Counted from the stretch's first letter, positions 11,647-20,968 are shown. The stretch: 64,000 nucleotides of DNA from an uncultured Flavobacteriaceae bacterium (GCA_943788695.1 CALSRG010000001.1:1054001-1118000); one strand, 5' to 3'. The notes: generated by a model from the letters alone, not told the origin. Made by a program: numbers and translations.

Positions 11647-12456
11647 ATGGCAAATAATTTATTAGCAGGTAAAAAGGGAATTATTTTTGGCGCATTAGAT
11701 GAAAATTCAATCGCTTGGATTACAGCTAACCGCGTTCACGAAGAGGGTGGTCAGTTCGTATTGACTAATGCGCCAGTGGCGATGCGAATGGGTCAGATTA
11801 ACGAATTGGCACAACAAACTGGGTCAATCGTGATTCCTGCTGATGCTACGTCAATTGAAGATATTGAAAAACTGGTTGATGCTGCTATGGCGCATTTGGG
11901 AGGCAAACTGGATTTTGTACTTCACTCTATAGGAATGTCTGTCAATGTACGAAAAGGACGATCCTATACCGATCAAAATTATGATTGGACGCAAAAGGGA
12001 ACGGATGTTTCGGCCATGTCTTTTCACAAGGTGATGCAAACGTTGTATAAAAAGGATGCTATGAATGAATGGGGAAGTATTGTAGCACTGACCTATATGG
12101 CAGCTCAGCGTGTGTTTCCAGACTATAATGATATGGCAGATAATAAAGCATATTTGGAAAGTATTGCACGTAGTTTTGGTTATTTCTTTGGACGTGATAA
12201 AAAGGTACGAGTAAACACCATTTCTCAATCGCCAACCCCAACAACTGCTGGGCAAGGTGTTAAAGGTTTCGACGGTTTTATCTCTTATGCTGATCAAATG
12301 TCACCACTAGGTAATGCAACAGCTATGGATTGCGCCAATTATACAATTTCTTTATTTAGTGACCTCACCCGTCGTGTTACTTTGCAAAACCTATACAATG
12401 ATGGTGGCTTTAGCAATATGGGTGTCAGTGAATTGGTAATGGATAAGTTTCAATAG
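11647..12456 (+). CDS. fabI: Enoyl-[acyl-carrier-protein] reductase FabI
   Basis: Performs the last reductive step of the fatty-acid elongation cycle with NAD(P)H. The 269-residue short-chain dehydrogenase fold starts with the FabI-type nucleotide loop (G-A-L-D-E-N-S-I-A-W, 15-24). The catalytic set is Y150, Y160 and K167 with the spacing expected for FabI. It follows recN by 52 bases and has a TATCTTTG -7 element at 11599-11606, so it is probably transcribed from its own promoter. FabI is the target of triclosan in other bacteria. Confidence 0.96.
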   Translation: MANNLLAGKKGIIFGALDENSIAWITANRVHEEGGQFVLTNAPVAMRMGQINELAQQTGSIVIPADATSIEDIEKLVDAAMAHLGGKLDFVLHSIGMSVNVRKGRSYTDQNYDWTQKGTDVSAMSFHKVMQTLYKKDAMNEWGSIVALTYMAAQRVFPDYNDMADNKAYLESIARSFGYFFGRDKKVRVNTISQSPTPTTAGQGVKGFDGFISYADQMSPLGNATAMDCANYTISLFSDLTRRVTLQNLYNDGGFSNMGVSELVMDKFQ

Positions 12457-12653
12457 TTCACTAAACGCATTGAAACAAAATAATCCTGTCAATTGCTGAG
12501 CTTATTTTGATATTTATTTTACTGTCGTTTTTGATAGGTTTCAATAATCATGATTCATTTCAAAATTGAAATAGTTTTGGCAGCTATTTTTACAGATGTC
12601 TCAGCGTCCACCTTATTTATCTAACTTTGAGTTCTTTATTCAAGGACAATAAT

Positions 12654-13877
12654 ATGAAGGAAGTAAAGCATGTTGCAGTATTGGGTGGCGGTGCAGCAGG
12701 CTTCTTTGCAGCCTTGTCTGCCAAGGCTCATCATCCTCAAGCGGTGGTGACTTTATTCGAAAAAACCTCTAAGGTTTTGGCCAAGGTCAAAGTATCAGGT
12801 GGAGGTCGTTGCAATGTTACTAACGCGACTGCGGATATTGATACGCTTTGCAGTGCTTATCCAAGAGGAGGGAAGCAATTGCGCAACAGTTTCTATCGGT
12901 TCAATACTTCTGATACGCAAGAATGGTTCGAATCACGTGGCGTGATGCTTAAAACTGAATCAGACGGTAGAGTTTTTCCGATCTCTAATGACTCACAAAC
13001 TATTATTGACTGTTTATTAAACGAAGCCCAAGCTGCAGGTGTTCATATTTCATATCAAGTGGCCATCAAATCAATGTATTTTAAAAAGAATTCATGGTAT
13101 TTAAGTTGTGTTAACAATGATTTGTCTCAGTCTTTTGATGCCGTTATAGTAGCTACTGGAGGTAGTCCTAAATCTAGTGGTTTTGATTGGCTCGAAGCGT
13201 TGGGTCATGTTATTGTGCCTCCTGTACCATCCTTATTCACCTTCAATATGCCAAATGAATCGATTACTAGGTTATCAGGCGTGGTGGTCGAACAGGCACA
13301 AGTGATTATTAAAGGTCATGGTATTGAAACCTCAGGGCCTTTATTGATTACCCATTGGGGTATGAGTGGCCCTGCTATTCTAAAGGCTTCTGCTTTCGGT
13401 GCACGAATTTTGTCGTCTTCCAAATATAATTTTGAGACCCAAATTAATTGGGTTGGCGAGCGTAATACGGAATTATTATTTCAACAATTGGAACAATGCG
13501 CCGCAGCATATCCGCAGAAATTGATTGGTAACCAAAAAGCATTTCCTTTACCCACACGTTTGTGGCAATTTTTAATCGAAAAAAGTGGCATTCCATCCGA
13601 CAAAAAATGGATTGAATTGGGCAAAAAGCAAGCCCGTCAGTTTGCAGAATTGTTATCAAATGACGTTTATGCGGTTTCAGGCAAAACTACCTTTAAGGAG
13701 GAGTTTGTGACTTGTGGTGGTTTGGCTCTAAGTAACATTAATCTTAAAACAATGGAAAGTAAGTCTAACCCTGGACTTTATTTTGCCGGCGAAGTTTTAG
13801 ATATTGATGCCATTACAGGAGGCTACAATTTCCAAGCAGCCTGGACCACAGGTTTTTTAGCTGGCCAGTTAACCTAG
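12654..13877 (+). CDS. HI0933-family FAD-dependent oxidoreductase (BaiN-like)
   Basis: A soluble flavoprotein of 407 residues from the family that includes HI0933 and YhiN. The ADP-binding Rossmann motif GGGAAGFFAA lies at the very N-terminus, followed by KVKVSGGGRCNVTN, which is diagnostic of this family. The C-terminal FAD contact G-E-V-L-D-I-D-A-I-T-G-G-Y-N is also present. The physiological substrate is not known. I chose ATG 12654 over the in-frame TTG at 12627 because the Rossmann strand begins a few residues after it. A TAACTTTG element lies at 12622-12629, 24 bases upstream, which fits this start. Confidence 0.9.
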   Translation: MKEVKHVAVLGGGAAGFFAALSAKAHHPQAVVTLFEKTSKVLAKVKVSGGGRCNVTNATADIDTLCSAYPRGGKQLRNSFYRFNTSDTQEWFESRGVMLKTESDGRVFPISNDSQTIIDCLLNEAQAAGVHISYQVAIKSMYFKKNSWYLSCVNNDLSQSFDAVIVATGGSPKSSGFDWLEALGHVIVPPVPSLFTFNMPNESITRLSGVVVEQAQVIIKGHGIETSGPLLITHWGMSGPAILKASAFGARILSSSKYNFETQINWVGERNTELLFQQLEQCAAAYPQKLIGNQKAFPLPTRLWQFLIEKSGIPSDKKWIELGKKQARQFAELLSNDVYAVSGKTTFKEEFVTCGGLALSNINLKTMESKSNPGLYFAGEVLDIDAITGGYNFQAAWTTGFLAGQLT

Positions 13878-13927
13878 CCAGCCGAATATTTATCTGTCTG
13901 TTTTGATAAATAAATTTATAAGCTGAA

Positions 13928-15076
13928 TTATTCTGTCACTCCAACAATCTCAATAATGAAAGTCAAATCAGTGTTTGGTGGAATAAAACCACGTCCTTGA
14001 GTGCCATATGCCAGATGCGACGGTACATAGAAGAACGATTTTTCACCCACACGCATCCCTGCTAAAGCTTCTTTGAACCCTGCAATAAGTTGAGCGTCTG
14101 GTGCAACTTTCATGTCTGCTGCTTCGTACATACCACGTGCCTCTTTTTGTGGATTGAATTTGCCATAACGCTCTTCACATTCCTTGCGGTTAGAATCAAA
14201 TAACAATCCGTCTATAAAATAACCTTCATAAAACACTTTGGCCAGTGCGCCAGTTTTTAATTTTTCTCCAGTTCCAGAAGTGATTGTATAAACCTTTAAT
14301 CCTGAGGCATTGGTCTTCGATTTAGAGATGTATTCGTTTAGTGTTGGTAATATTGCTGCAGCTGCGTCGATCGATTTGGCTTCAGCTTGCTCTCGTAACG
14401 CACGCGCTTGTTGGGCGATTTCTTCAGCACGCTGCTCCATTCGTGGCAATTCTTCTGTCCAGGCCTTGGCACCATCATAAGATTTTGCTTCCTTACCAAT
14501 ACGGATGATGTTTAGTTTTTCAATAACCACTGGATCATTCGGTCTATCTTTGGTAGTCGCTACATTAGAAATGGAATCTTGAATATCAAGACCAATGACT
14601 AATTTACCAAATACGGTATGTCGGTTATCCAAATGAGGTGTAGGAATTTCTGTAATAAAAAACTGACTACCGTTTGTCTTAGGACCTGAATTGGCCATTG
14701 ACAAGATACCTGGTTGATCGTGTTTTAATTCTGGATCAAATTCATCCCCGAAACTATAGCCTGGGCTACCACTTCCAGTTCCGGTAGGGTCTCCACCTTG
14801 AATCATGAAATTGTCGATGACCCGATGAAATATAATGCCGTTGTAATAAGGTTTATTCGCATAATCCGCACTGACATCGGGATGTTTGCCTTCTGCTAAA
14901 GCAACAAAATTAGCCACTGTGGCTGGTGTTTTGTCATAATAAAGTTCTGCAACCATTATGCCTTTATTGGTGACAAATTCGGCATAAACCCCATCCGTCA
15001 ATTCTGGATATTTTTCTTGACAGGATGTATTGCTCAGTACTCCTAGGGTACAAAAAAGAAGAATATAATTTTTCAT
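13928..15076 (-). CDS. Dual-family prolyl isomerase lipoprotein (cyclophilin + FKBP fusion)
   Basis: A predicted periplasmic lipoprotein carrying two unrelated prolyl isomerase domains. A signal peptide is followed by C19. Residues about 28-195 are cyclophilin type, with catalytic R85 in IIFHRV, MIQGGDPTGTG and NGSQFFIT. Residues 200-250 are an Ala/Glu/Gln-rich helical linker. Residues about 258-382 are FKBP type, with Y283, D294 and Y357-G in HLAYG. A role in folding exported or outer-membrane proteins is inferred. The gene follows gldI by 11 bases on the same strand, so two FKBP-type enzymes are expressed side by side. Confidence 0.93.
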   Translation of the reverse strand: MKNYILLFCTLGVLSNTSCQEKYPELTDGVYAEFVTNKGIMVAELYYDKTPATVANFVALAEGKHPDVSADYANKPYYNGIIFHRVIDNFMIQGGDPTGTGSGSPGYSFGDEFDPELKHDQPGILSMANSGPKTNGSQFFITEIPTPHLDNRHTVFGKLVIGLDIQDSISNVATTKDRPNDPVVIEKLNIIRIGKEAKSYDGAKAWTEELPRMEQRAEEIAQQARALREQAEAKSIDAAAAILPTLNEYISKSKTNASGLKVYTITSGTGEKLKTGALAKVFYEGYFIDGLLFDSNRKECEERYGKFNPQKEARGMYEAADMKVAPDAQLIAGFKEALAGMRVGEKSFFYVPSHLAYGTQGRGFIPPNTDLTFIIEIVGVTE

Positions 15077-15087
15077 AGTTGATTAAT

Positions 15088-15630
15088 TTAGTTTTTATTT
15101 TGGGTGATTTTTTTTAAATGAACTTTACAACGCAGCGGTAGGTTTGGCCCTACCAAATCACCATCGCCATAATAGCCATAGGCCAGTTGTGATGGGATTA
15201 AGAATTCAGCTTTTTTACCAACGGACATTAACTTTAATCCTTCGCGTAGCCCTTTAAAAAGAACTTCTTGATCCATAACATATACTTGATTGGCCGTTGC
15301 TATTTCTGGATAAATTAAGTTTCCCGATAAGTTTGCAATGCTCAAGTCAAAAATTACGGTATCGCCAAATTGTGGTCTGTAAGCCTCTGGATCGTCAGAC
15401 TCAAATGTGGTAAACCAAAAACCAGATTGTGATGGACTAAAATTTAGCTCAGGTAGAGTAGTAATAATAGATTGAATAGCTTCGACTTCCGCATTGTAGC
15501 GTTTTTTCGTTCGTTCAACTGATTTTTCATATTTGTCAGCCCTGTTTTGTGTAATTGGACGACGAGCTTCTTGGGGCTTGCATCCCGATAGCGTTATTAA
15601 CCCACTAAATAAAAGTGCACGCATTATCAT
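15088..15630 (-). CDS. gldI: Gliding motility-associated FKBP-type prolyl isomerase GldI
   Basis: A lipoprotein of the FKBP family; in Flavobacterium johnsoniae GldI is needed for gliding motility, probably by helping fold periplasmic parts of the gliding/type IX secretion apparatus. The lipobox L-S-G-C places the lipid anchor at C17. The FKBP core spans roughly residues 90-176, with QLAYGYYGDGD matching the conserved loop. It overlaps the upstream phosphoesterase gene by 4 bases and precedes the cyclophilin-FKBP gene. It is the clearest sign in this window that the organism may glide or has T9SS. Confidence 0.88.
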   Translation of the reverse strand: MIMRALLFSGLITLSGCKPQEARRPITQNRADKYEKSVERTKKRYNAEVEAIQSIITTLPELNFSPSQSGFWFTTFESDDPEAYRPQFGDTVIFDLSIANLSGNLIYPEIATANQVYVMDQEVLFKGLREGLKLMSVGKKAEFLIPSQLAYGYYGDGDLVGPNLPLRCKVHLKKITQNKN

Positions 15631-16637
15631 GTTAATTCATTTTTGTAGTCTTCAATGACACTTAAAAAATGGCATTCCGTTTCAATCAAACTGATATCAC
15701 TTTTGCCTCCAGCAGCATTTTTATGTCCACCACCTCCAAAATGATTTCGTGAGAATAAATTGACATCAAAATCACTTTTCGATCGAAGAGAGATTTTTAT
15801 CAAACCTTCGTTTTTACGCTCAATAAAAATGGCCGCAAAAACGACATCTTGAAGTGATAATGCATAATTCACAATGCCTTCTGTGTCTCCTTTTTGATAA
15901 TTACATGCGTCTAAATCTTCTTGAGATAGAATGATGTAGGCCGTATTCAAATGACTTACAATTTTTAAATTTTGTAAAGCTCGTCCTAATAGCTTTAAAC
16001 TTTCCAACCTGTTCGTATCATAAACCAATTGATGAATTTTTGTATTTGGCGCGCCTTTTTCAATAAGCTGAGCAGCGACGCGATGCGTAGTGCTTGTCGT
16101 AATACTAAATTTGAATGATCCCGTATCGGTCATTATACCTAAATACAAACATGTCGCAATGTCTCTATTCACAGCATTTGGATTTTTCGATCCGATGAAG
16201 TGATAAACCATTTCACAAGTTGAACTCATAGATGTGTCGGAAATTACCAGATCTGCATAGTCCGATGGTTGTTGATGATGATCGATCATCACTTTGATGC
16301 CTCGAAAGTCATTTAAAGCTTCATTGACTTGTCCTGCTCGGTGAGTTGCGTTGAAGTCTAGAATGAACAGTATATCTGCATCTGCAATAAAATGTTTTGC
16401 ATCATCGGTTTTGCTTTCATAAATTAAAATATTCTCAGCTTGCGGCAACCATTTTAAAAATTGAGGAAAATCATTAGGAACAATAACTTGAACTTGATGT
16501 CCGTCTTGTTGAAGATAAATCGCTAATCCAAGTGTTGAGCCAATTGCGTCGCCGTCGGGGTTTTGATGCCCTACAAGTACAATTTTTGCTGGTTTTTCCA
16601 GAAGTTGATGTATTTCTTTTTGCTGGTTTTTTGACAT
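15627..16637 (-). CDS. nrnA: DHH-family phosphoesterase (NrnA-like oligoribonuclease/pAp phosphatase)
   Basis: A cytoplasmic Mn-dependent phosphoesterase that, in characterised NrnA proteins, degrades nanoRNA and dephosphorylates 3'-phosphoadenosine 5'-phosphate. The 336-residue protein has GHQNPDGDAIGS (23-34) with the metal-binding Asp residues, the I-D-H-H motif near residue 118 and the C-terminal DHHA1 signature GGGGHKNAAGG. Substrate preference cannot be read from sequence. It is the first gene of a minus-strand unit with gldI, whose start codon overlaps its stop. Confidence 0.9.
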   Translation of the reverse strand: MSKNQQKEIHQLLEKPAKIVLVGHQNPDGDAIGSTLGLAIYLQQDGHQVQVIVPNDFPQFLKWLPQAENILIYESKTDDAKHFIADADILFILDFNATHRAGQVNEALNDFRGIKVMIDHHQQPSDYADLVISDTSMSSTCEMVYHFIGSKNPNAVNRDIATCLYLGIMTDTGSFKFSITTSTTHRVAAQLIEKGAPNTKIHQLVYDTNRLESLKLLGRALQNLKIVSHLNTAYIILSQEDLDACNYQKGDTEGIVNYALSLQDVVFAAIFIERKNEGLIKISLRSKSDFDVNLFSRNHFGGGGHKNAAGGKSDISLIETECHFLSVIEDYKNELT

Positions 16638-16705
16638 GGATGCTAAGATACAATTTATCCAATCACTAAAAAGCGGTTAATATCTGCTTTTTTAGAAATT
16701 TCGAT

Positions 16706-16737
16706 TTGGGATGTTCAAATTTAAACCCTTATTTTTG
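16706..16737 (+). promoter_or_regulatory. Promoter of ndk
   Basis: TTG at 16706-16708, then 21 bases, then TATTTTTG at 16730-16737, a full match to the Bacteroidota -33/-7 pattern. The ndk ATG is at 16758, giving a leader of about 14 bases that includes an A-rich tract directly before the start codon, common where Shine-Dalgarno sequences are absent. Confidence 0.65.
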
Positions 16738-16757
16738 CGTCCTAAAAAAAAACAATA

Positions 16758-17177
16758 ATGTTAACGAATAGAACATTTACAATGCTTAAGCCTGATGCGG
16801 TAAAAAACGGTCATATAGGCGCTATACTCGACATGATCACTTCAGCGGGATTTAGAATTGTAGCACTAAGAATGACACAACTTACAACTGCAGATGCAGA
16901 GGCGTTTTATGCTATACATCAAGAACGTCCATTTTTTGGAGAGCTTGTTGCCTATATGACAAGTGGACCAATCGTCTCGGCGATCCTTGAAAAAGATAAT
17001 GCTGTTAGCGATTTTAGAACTCTAATCGGTGCAACAAATCCTGCTGAGGCAGCTGAAGGGACCATCCGAAATTTATTTGCCACCTCAATTAGCGAAAATG
17101 CTGTTCATGGCAGTGATAGTGACGATAATGCTGCAATTGAAAGTGCTTTCCATTTTTCTGGTCGCGAGCAGTTTTAA
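16758..17177 (+). CDS. ndk: Nucleoside-diphosphate kinase
   Basis: Balances nucleoside triphosphate pools by transferring the gamma-phosphate through a phosphohistidine. The 139-residue sequence has the N-terminal [10 protein letters not shown], the nucleotide-binding R-N-L-F region and the active-site H117 in N-A-V-H-G-S-D. Length and motifs are normal. It is monocistronic: its own promoter lies upstream and an intrinsic terminator begins 23 bases after the stop codon. Confidence 0.98.
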   Translation: MLTNRTFTMLKPDAVKNGHIGAILDMITSAGFRIVALRMTQLTTADAEAFYAIHQERPFFGELVAYMTSGPIVSAILEKDNAVSDFRTLIGATNPAEAAEGTIRNLFATSISENAVHGSDSDDNAAIESAFHFSGREQF

Positions 17178-17198
17178 GTTCTGGAAAACAAATTAATT

Positions 17199-17225
17199 AA
17201 AACTCGCCTTGAGCGGGTTTTTTTT
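17199..17225. terminator. Intrinsic terminator, probably bidirectional
   Basis: A GC-rich stem AACTCGC / GCGGGTT with a four-base loop is followed by a run of eight T on the plus strand, ending ndk. Read on the minus strand the same hairpin is followed by TTTTAATTAATTT and so can also end the recF-CIA30 operon, whose stop codon (17224-17226) overlaps the T tract. The stem includes one G-T pair. Confidence 0.8.
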
Positions 17226-17763
17226 ATTTGAGGTAAACTTTTGCTATTTCTAGAATGAAATTTTGGTTGACTTTATTGCCGATTAATAGGGCAAATTCAC
17301 TGATAGATTTTTTTTGGAATTGAGGTAAATTCAACTCTCGACCTCTAAAAACGGGGTAAAAGTCTTGAAGTGCCAATTCTATAGTCTGCCATTCACCCGA
17401 TGTTTTAATATTTTGAACATAAGAAAAACTATCGCTTTGATTTGCCTTTAAACGAACTTGATACGATTTTCCGTCACCTTTAATTATAATAAAGATGGTA
17501 TTGTAAGATGAGACATCAGCTATGCTTAATGATTTCCTCACTGATGAAAATCCACCATTGTTAGCCGTTGAAACACGTCCGCTAAAGAGACCAAAACCAT
17601 TGTCAGTTTTGAGAATATTACCTTGTGAGCGGCCTCCCATTACAATATCGTCAACTACGTTCCAGTTTTTTAATTCATCTTTTTGACTAAAGTCACAAAG
17701 AACGAGTGTTTGTTCTGGTGGTATTGAACTCATCATAAGGCAAGTAATTAATATTTTTATCAT
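17224..17763 (-). CDS. CIA30 family protein
   Basis: A 179-residue protein with a cleavable-looking signal peptide and a single CIA30 domain (complex I intermediate-associated protein 30), a galactose-binding-like beta sandwich. The diagnostic stretch is VVDDIVMGGRSQG, followed by FSGRVSTANNGGFSSVR. In mitochondria CIA30 helps assemble complex I; the bacterial role is not established, and the likely export here argues against that function. It ends in the shared terminator and starts 4 bases inside the end of the DUF721 gene. Confidence 0.85.
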   Translation of the reverse strand: MIKILITCLMMSSIPPEQTLVLCDFSQKDELKNWNVVDDIVMGGRSQGNILKTDNGFGLFSGRVSTANNGGFSSVRKSLSIADVSSYNTIFIIIKGDGKSYQVRLKANQSDSFSYVQNIKTSGEWQTIELALQDFYPVFRGRELNLPQFQKKSISEFALLIGNKVNQNFILEIAKVYLK

Positions 17764-18053
17764 TTTAAAAAGATGTCTTGAATAATCTGACTTCCCAAAT
17801 GCTCATTGAGTATGGTGATAATTTTATGTTTGCCGTAACTCAGTTCTTCTCTTAAGACCGATGAACTCAAGGTTACATGAATACAATTGTTCCTAAAGGA
17901 AATATTTGTGGTGTAATGGTTGACACCGGCCCCCATCACATTTTGCCATGCTTCTTCAACTCTTACTTTGTCCAACCCTCCTTTGAGCTGCTTTTGTTCA
18001 ACAAAAGTTCCGAGTATATCTTCTAATTTTTTTCCGTCTCTAACACGACTCAT
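17760..18053 (-). CDS. DUF721 (DciA-like) protein
   Basis: A small cytoplasmic protein of 97 residues with the DUF721 core: EDILGTFVEQKQL, then EEAWQNVMGAGVNHYT with the conserved Trp, and VTLSSSVLREELSYGK. DUF721 is the family of DciA, which loads the replicative helicase DnaB in bacteria lacking DnaC. Its place directly after recF fits a DNA replication link, although this short form may not be the helicase loader. It overlaps both neighbours by 4 bases. Confidence 0.78.
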   Translation of the reverse strand: MSRVRDGKKLEDILGTFVEQKQLKGGLDKVRVEEAWQNVMGAGVNHYTTNISFRNNCIHVTLSSSVLREELSYGKHKIITILNEHLGSQIIQDIFLK

Positions 18054-18472
18054 AATGCATCCATATTAAAAGGTTCAAATCTTTTAAATATATAGTCAGT
18101 CTCAGTAGAATCCTTTCTTAGAATTAGTTTGTTATCTTCAAGAGTTATTATTTTCATTCGATATACTTGATCAAAATTATATTGATTAATCCACCAGTTT
18201 CCGCGCTCTTGCGAAATTATAAAATCGTTATAGTGAGTTGTTGCCTTAAATTGACCATCAAACTGGGGTATTACTTTTCGGTAAACACCTGTTAAGGAAT
18301 CTCGAAAAGCATAATGATCAATGTTGGTACTGGCTTTAAATGATTTGCTGATCTGCCCGTCCGTTTGTACAGATTGTATTTCCCAAAACCCCTCTAGCTT
18401 TTTAATATCTTTTGATGGTATGCCACAACTTATTATTACCAAGCTAAAAGCACTTAAAATATAATCTTTCAT
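18050..18472 (-). CDS. Lipocalin-like lipoprotein
   Basis: A 140-residue exported protein. The N-terminus is hydrophobic and ends in V-I-I-S-C-G, with C16 as probable lipid anchor. The first strand [11 protein letters not shown] matches the G-x-W motif of small lipocalin-like domains, followed by alternating beta-rich sequence. The ligand is unknown. It lies between recF and DUF721 with 4-base overlaps on both sides, so it is firmly part of that operon, although nothing suggests a shared function. Confidence 0.65.
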   Translation of the reverse strand: MKDYILSAFSLVIISCGIPSKDIKKLEGFWEIQSVQTDGQISKSFKASTNIDHYAFRDSLTGVYRKVIPQFDGQFKATTHYNDFIISQERGNWWINQYNFDQVYRMKIITLEDNKLILRKDSTETDYIFKRFEPFNMDAL

Positions 18473-19554
18473 AAATGATGGAACTGATATGATTGGTGAA
18501 CCGCTTTAACAGCTGTTTCTGTTCGCTCATGATGCGTATCGCTTATAAATATTTGCCCAAAAAAATCGTCATCAACCAGTTGAATGATTTTTGCAACCCG
18601 CTGCTCGTCCAATTTATCAAAAATATCATCGAGTAATAGTAGTGGGGTAATCTTTTTTTGTTGTTTAATAAAATCAAATTGCGCCAGTTTTAAGGCAATC
18701 AAAAAGGACTTTTGTTGACCTTGACTTCCAAATTTCTTAATTGGATGATTGTCAATTTTAAATAGCAAATCGTCTTTATGAACGCCAACCGAACTATATT
18801 GAGCAATGCGATCTTTTTGAATATTATTGTTAAGAAGGGTTTCAAAATCTTGATCGTTCAAATCACTTTTGTATAGCAGTTCAACAGATTCACTTCCGCT
18901 GCTGATTGCGGCATAATGTTGTTTTAATATTGGACCAAATACAAGAATAAATTTTTTTCGAATGTCATGAATTTTTTGACCCAATTTCTCCATTTGATCA
19001 TTGTAAACACTTAGACTTGAAGAATTGAAGGTATTGTTTTTTGCAAAATATTTGAGCAATGCATTACGTTGCGCAACTATCTTGTGATACGCAATTAATT
19101 GTTCCAGATAAGGTTTGTTGTTTTGAGCAATAACACCGTCAAGAAATTTTCTTCTAGTTTCACTTCCTTCAGTTATTAAGTCACGGTCGGCTGGAGAAAT
19201 AATTACAGCTGGAATGAGACCTATATGATCGCTCAGCCGGTCGTATATTTTATTGTTTCGTTTGACTGTTTTTTTCTGATTCTTTTTGAACGATACTACC
19301 ACCTTTTCTTCGCGATCGTCATGATTGTATGTTCCGTTTATCACAAAATAATCTTCACCATGCCTGATGTTTTGAGCGGTCACAGGATTAAAATAACTTT
19401 TGCAAAACGATAGGTGGTAAATGGCATCTAAAATATTCGTTTTTCCTTTACCGTTATCTCCGACAATACAGTTGATTTTCGAATCAAAATGAAATTCCTT
19501 TTGATCAAAATTTTTGTAATTTAATAAGGAAAGATGCTCTAAAATCATAGTCAC
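18469..19554 (-). CDS. recF: DNA replication and repair protein RecF
   Basis: An SMC-like ATPase that helps load RecA at single-stranded gaps. The 361-residue protein has Walker A in [10 protein letters not shown], the signature [11 protein letters not shown] and Walker [11 protein letters not shown]. The start is ATG at 19554, or the second Met two codons later. It is the first gene of a four-gene operon (recF, lipoprotein, DUF721, CIA30) and diverges from the TPR gene across 93 bases. Confidence 0.95.
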   Translation of the reverse strand: MTMILEHLSLLNYKNFDQKEFHFDSKINCIVGDNGKGKTNILDAIYHLSFCKSYFNPVTAQNIRHGEDYFVINGTYNHDDREEKVVVSFKKNQKKTVKRNNKIYDRLSDHIGLIPAVIISPADRDLITEGSETRRKFLDGVIAQNNKPYLEQLIAYHKIVAQRNALLKYFAKNNTFNSSSLSVYNDQMEKLGQKIHDIRKKFILVFGPILKQHYAAISSGSESVELLYKSDLNDQDFETLLNNNIQKDRIAQYSSVGVHKDDLLFKIDNHPIKKFGSQGQQKSFLIALKLAQFDFIKQQKKITPLLLLDDIFDKLDEQRVAKIIQLVDDDFFGQIFISDTHHERTETAVKAVHQSYQFHHL

Positions 19555-19622
19555 AAAAATGCAGCTTTGACACTTTGGTCGAAATTACAATATTTTTGAC
19601 TTCCAATTCTTGATATTTGTTA

Positions 19623-19630
19623 TATTTTTG
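19623..19630 (+). promoter_or_regulatory. -7 element upstream of the TPR-ribH unit
   Basis: TATTTTTG, a full match to TAnnTTTG, lies 17 bases before the ATG at 19648. A TTG at 19596-19598 stands 24 bases further upstream, slightly beyond the usual spacer. This is likely the promoter for the TPR, ribH and downstream genes. Confidence 0.45.
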
Positions 19631-19647
19631 CGCTCAAATTCATACTG

Positions 19648-20415
19648 ATGGCAACTTATAAGAAACGCGGTTATAAACCTAATACCAAATCAGAAGCTAT
19701 AGAAGCTTTGGAACAATCTTCAACAACAGCAGGTGTTTTTAATACACTTGATGAAACTGCGTCTAAAACTGAAATGTGGGTGATTAAGAATCAGCGGTAT
19801 ATCTATGCGATAGTAGCTACCGTTGCTATAGTGTTGCTCGGTTTTCTTGGATATCGTAAATTTATAAGTGAGCCTTTAGCTGCAGAAGCTTCGAATGAAT
19901 TATATGCTGCACAGCAGCTATTTGATACCGCTTTTGTGGGGTCGCCTCAAGATTCACTTTTAACTTTGGCGTTAGAAGGCGAGGACTCTAAATCTGGTAT
20001 GCTCGGAATTATTGAAAATTATGGCGGAACTGATTCAGCAAATTTAGCCAATTATTATGCTGGTGTTTTGTATTTGAACCTAAAAGATTACCCTAATGCA
20101 ATCAAATATTTAAGTGATTTTAATACAGATGATTTGCTTTTAGATGCTATTGCTAAAGGTGCGATTGGGGATGCGTTTGTTCAATTGGATCAATTGAATG
20201 AAGGATTGGATTATTACATTAGAGCAGTTGAATCCTCCGATAATGATTTCACTTCGCCCATGTTTTTAAGTAAAGCTGGTCAGCTTGCTTTACAGCTTGA
20301 TAAAGCCGATTTAGCGCTCACATATTTTGAGCGCATTAAAAACGAATTTCCGTCAAGTACAGAGGCCAGTACTATTGATGTGCTCTTAGGTAAAGCTTCA
20401 GCTCTAGTAAAGTAA
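19648..20415 (+). CDS. Membrane-anchored tetratricopeptide repeat protein
   Basis: A 255-residue protein with a cytoplasmic N-terminus rich in Lys and polar residues, one transmembrane helix at about 51-69, and a periplasmic domain of TPR-like helices (ANYYAGVLYLNLKDYPNAI, ALTYFERIKNEFP). This layout resembles YfgM, a periplasmic chaperone partner in proteobacteria. The family is common upstream of ribH in flavobacteria, but its role there is unknown. Its TAA shares one base with the ribH ATG. Confidence 0.8.
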   Translation: MATYKKRGYKPNTKSEAIEALEQSSTTAGVFNTLDETASKTEMWVIKNQRYIYAIVATVAIVLLGFLGYRKFISEPLAAEASNELYAAQQLFDTAFVGSPQDSLLTLALEGEDSKSGMLGIIENYGGTDSANLANYYAGVLYLNLKDYPNAIKYLSDFNTDDLLLDAIAKGAIGDAFVQLDQLNEGLDYYIRAVESSDNDFTSPMFLSKAGQLALQLDKADLALTYFERIKNEFPSSTEASTIDVLLGKASALVK

Positions 20416-20900
20416 TGGCTACAAGCATTCGTTATGTCAATAAACCAAGCTTTAATCCTGAGGCTCAATCATTACGTATTGGTATTGTTGTCTCGGAATG
20501 GAATAATAACATTACAGAAAATCTATTTCAAGGAGCCAAAGAATCCCTGATAGCGCAGGGGGTTCGTACAGAGAATATTTACCGTTCAAACGTTCCAGGC
20601 AGTTTTGAATTGATTTATGGTTGTAAGGTTATGACTAAAAAATCGCTCGATGTTGTGATTGCTATTGGGAGTGTTATTCGAGGTGAAACCAGCCATTTTG
20701 ATTTCGTTTGCCAGGCAGTATCCTATGGCGTTGCGGATCTTAATTTAAAAGGTGATACTCCTGTTGTTTTTTGTGTTTTAACTGATGACACTCTCAAGCA
20801 AGCTCAGGACCGATCTGGAGGTGAACTCGGAAACAAGGGTTCTGAAGCCGGAGAAGCAGCAGTTCGTATGGGTCTTTTAAAAAATAAAACTATCGGTTAA
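20415..20900 (+). CDS. ribH: 6,7-dimethyl-8-ribityllumazine synthase RibH
   Basis: Forms lumazine from the ribitylaminopyrimidine and dihydroxybutanone phosphate, the penultimate step of riboflavin synthesis. The 161-residue protein has the substrate loop S27-E-W-N, the phosphate-binding segment G-S-V-I-R-G-E-T and catalytic H94 in S-H-F-D-F-V. The stop-start overlap with the TPR gene (TAATG) implies coupled expression. ribD is in a separate unit at the start of the window. Confidence 0.96.
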   Translation: MATSIRYVNKPSFNPEAQSLRIGIVVSEWNNNITENLFQGAKESLIAQGVRTENIYRSNVPGSFELIYGCKVMTKKSLDVVIAIGSVIRGETSHFDFVCQAVSYGVADLNLKGDTPVVFCVLTDDTLKQAQDRSGGELGNKGSEAGEAAVRMGLLKNKTIG

Positions 20901-20968
20901 GGTATTTAACAAAAGCAGCGGCTCATCTCTGTTAAATTACTTAAATTAGTGGTTTCAAACCGTCTGTT

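Noticed and set aside
13878-13927. Inverted repeat ATTTATC / GATAAAT between convergent genes
   Set aside because: The stem is pure A/T except one pair, the loop is ten bases and no T tract follows; too weak for a terminator call.
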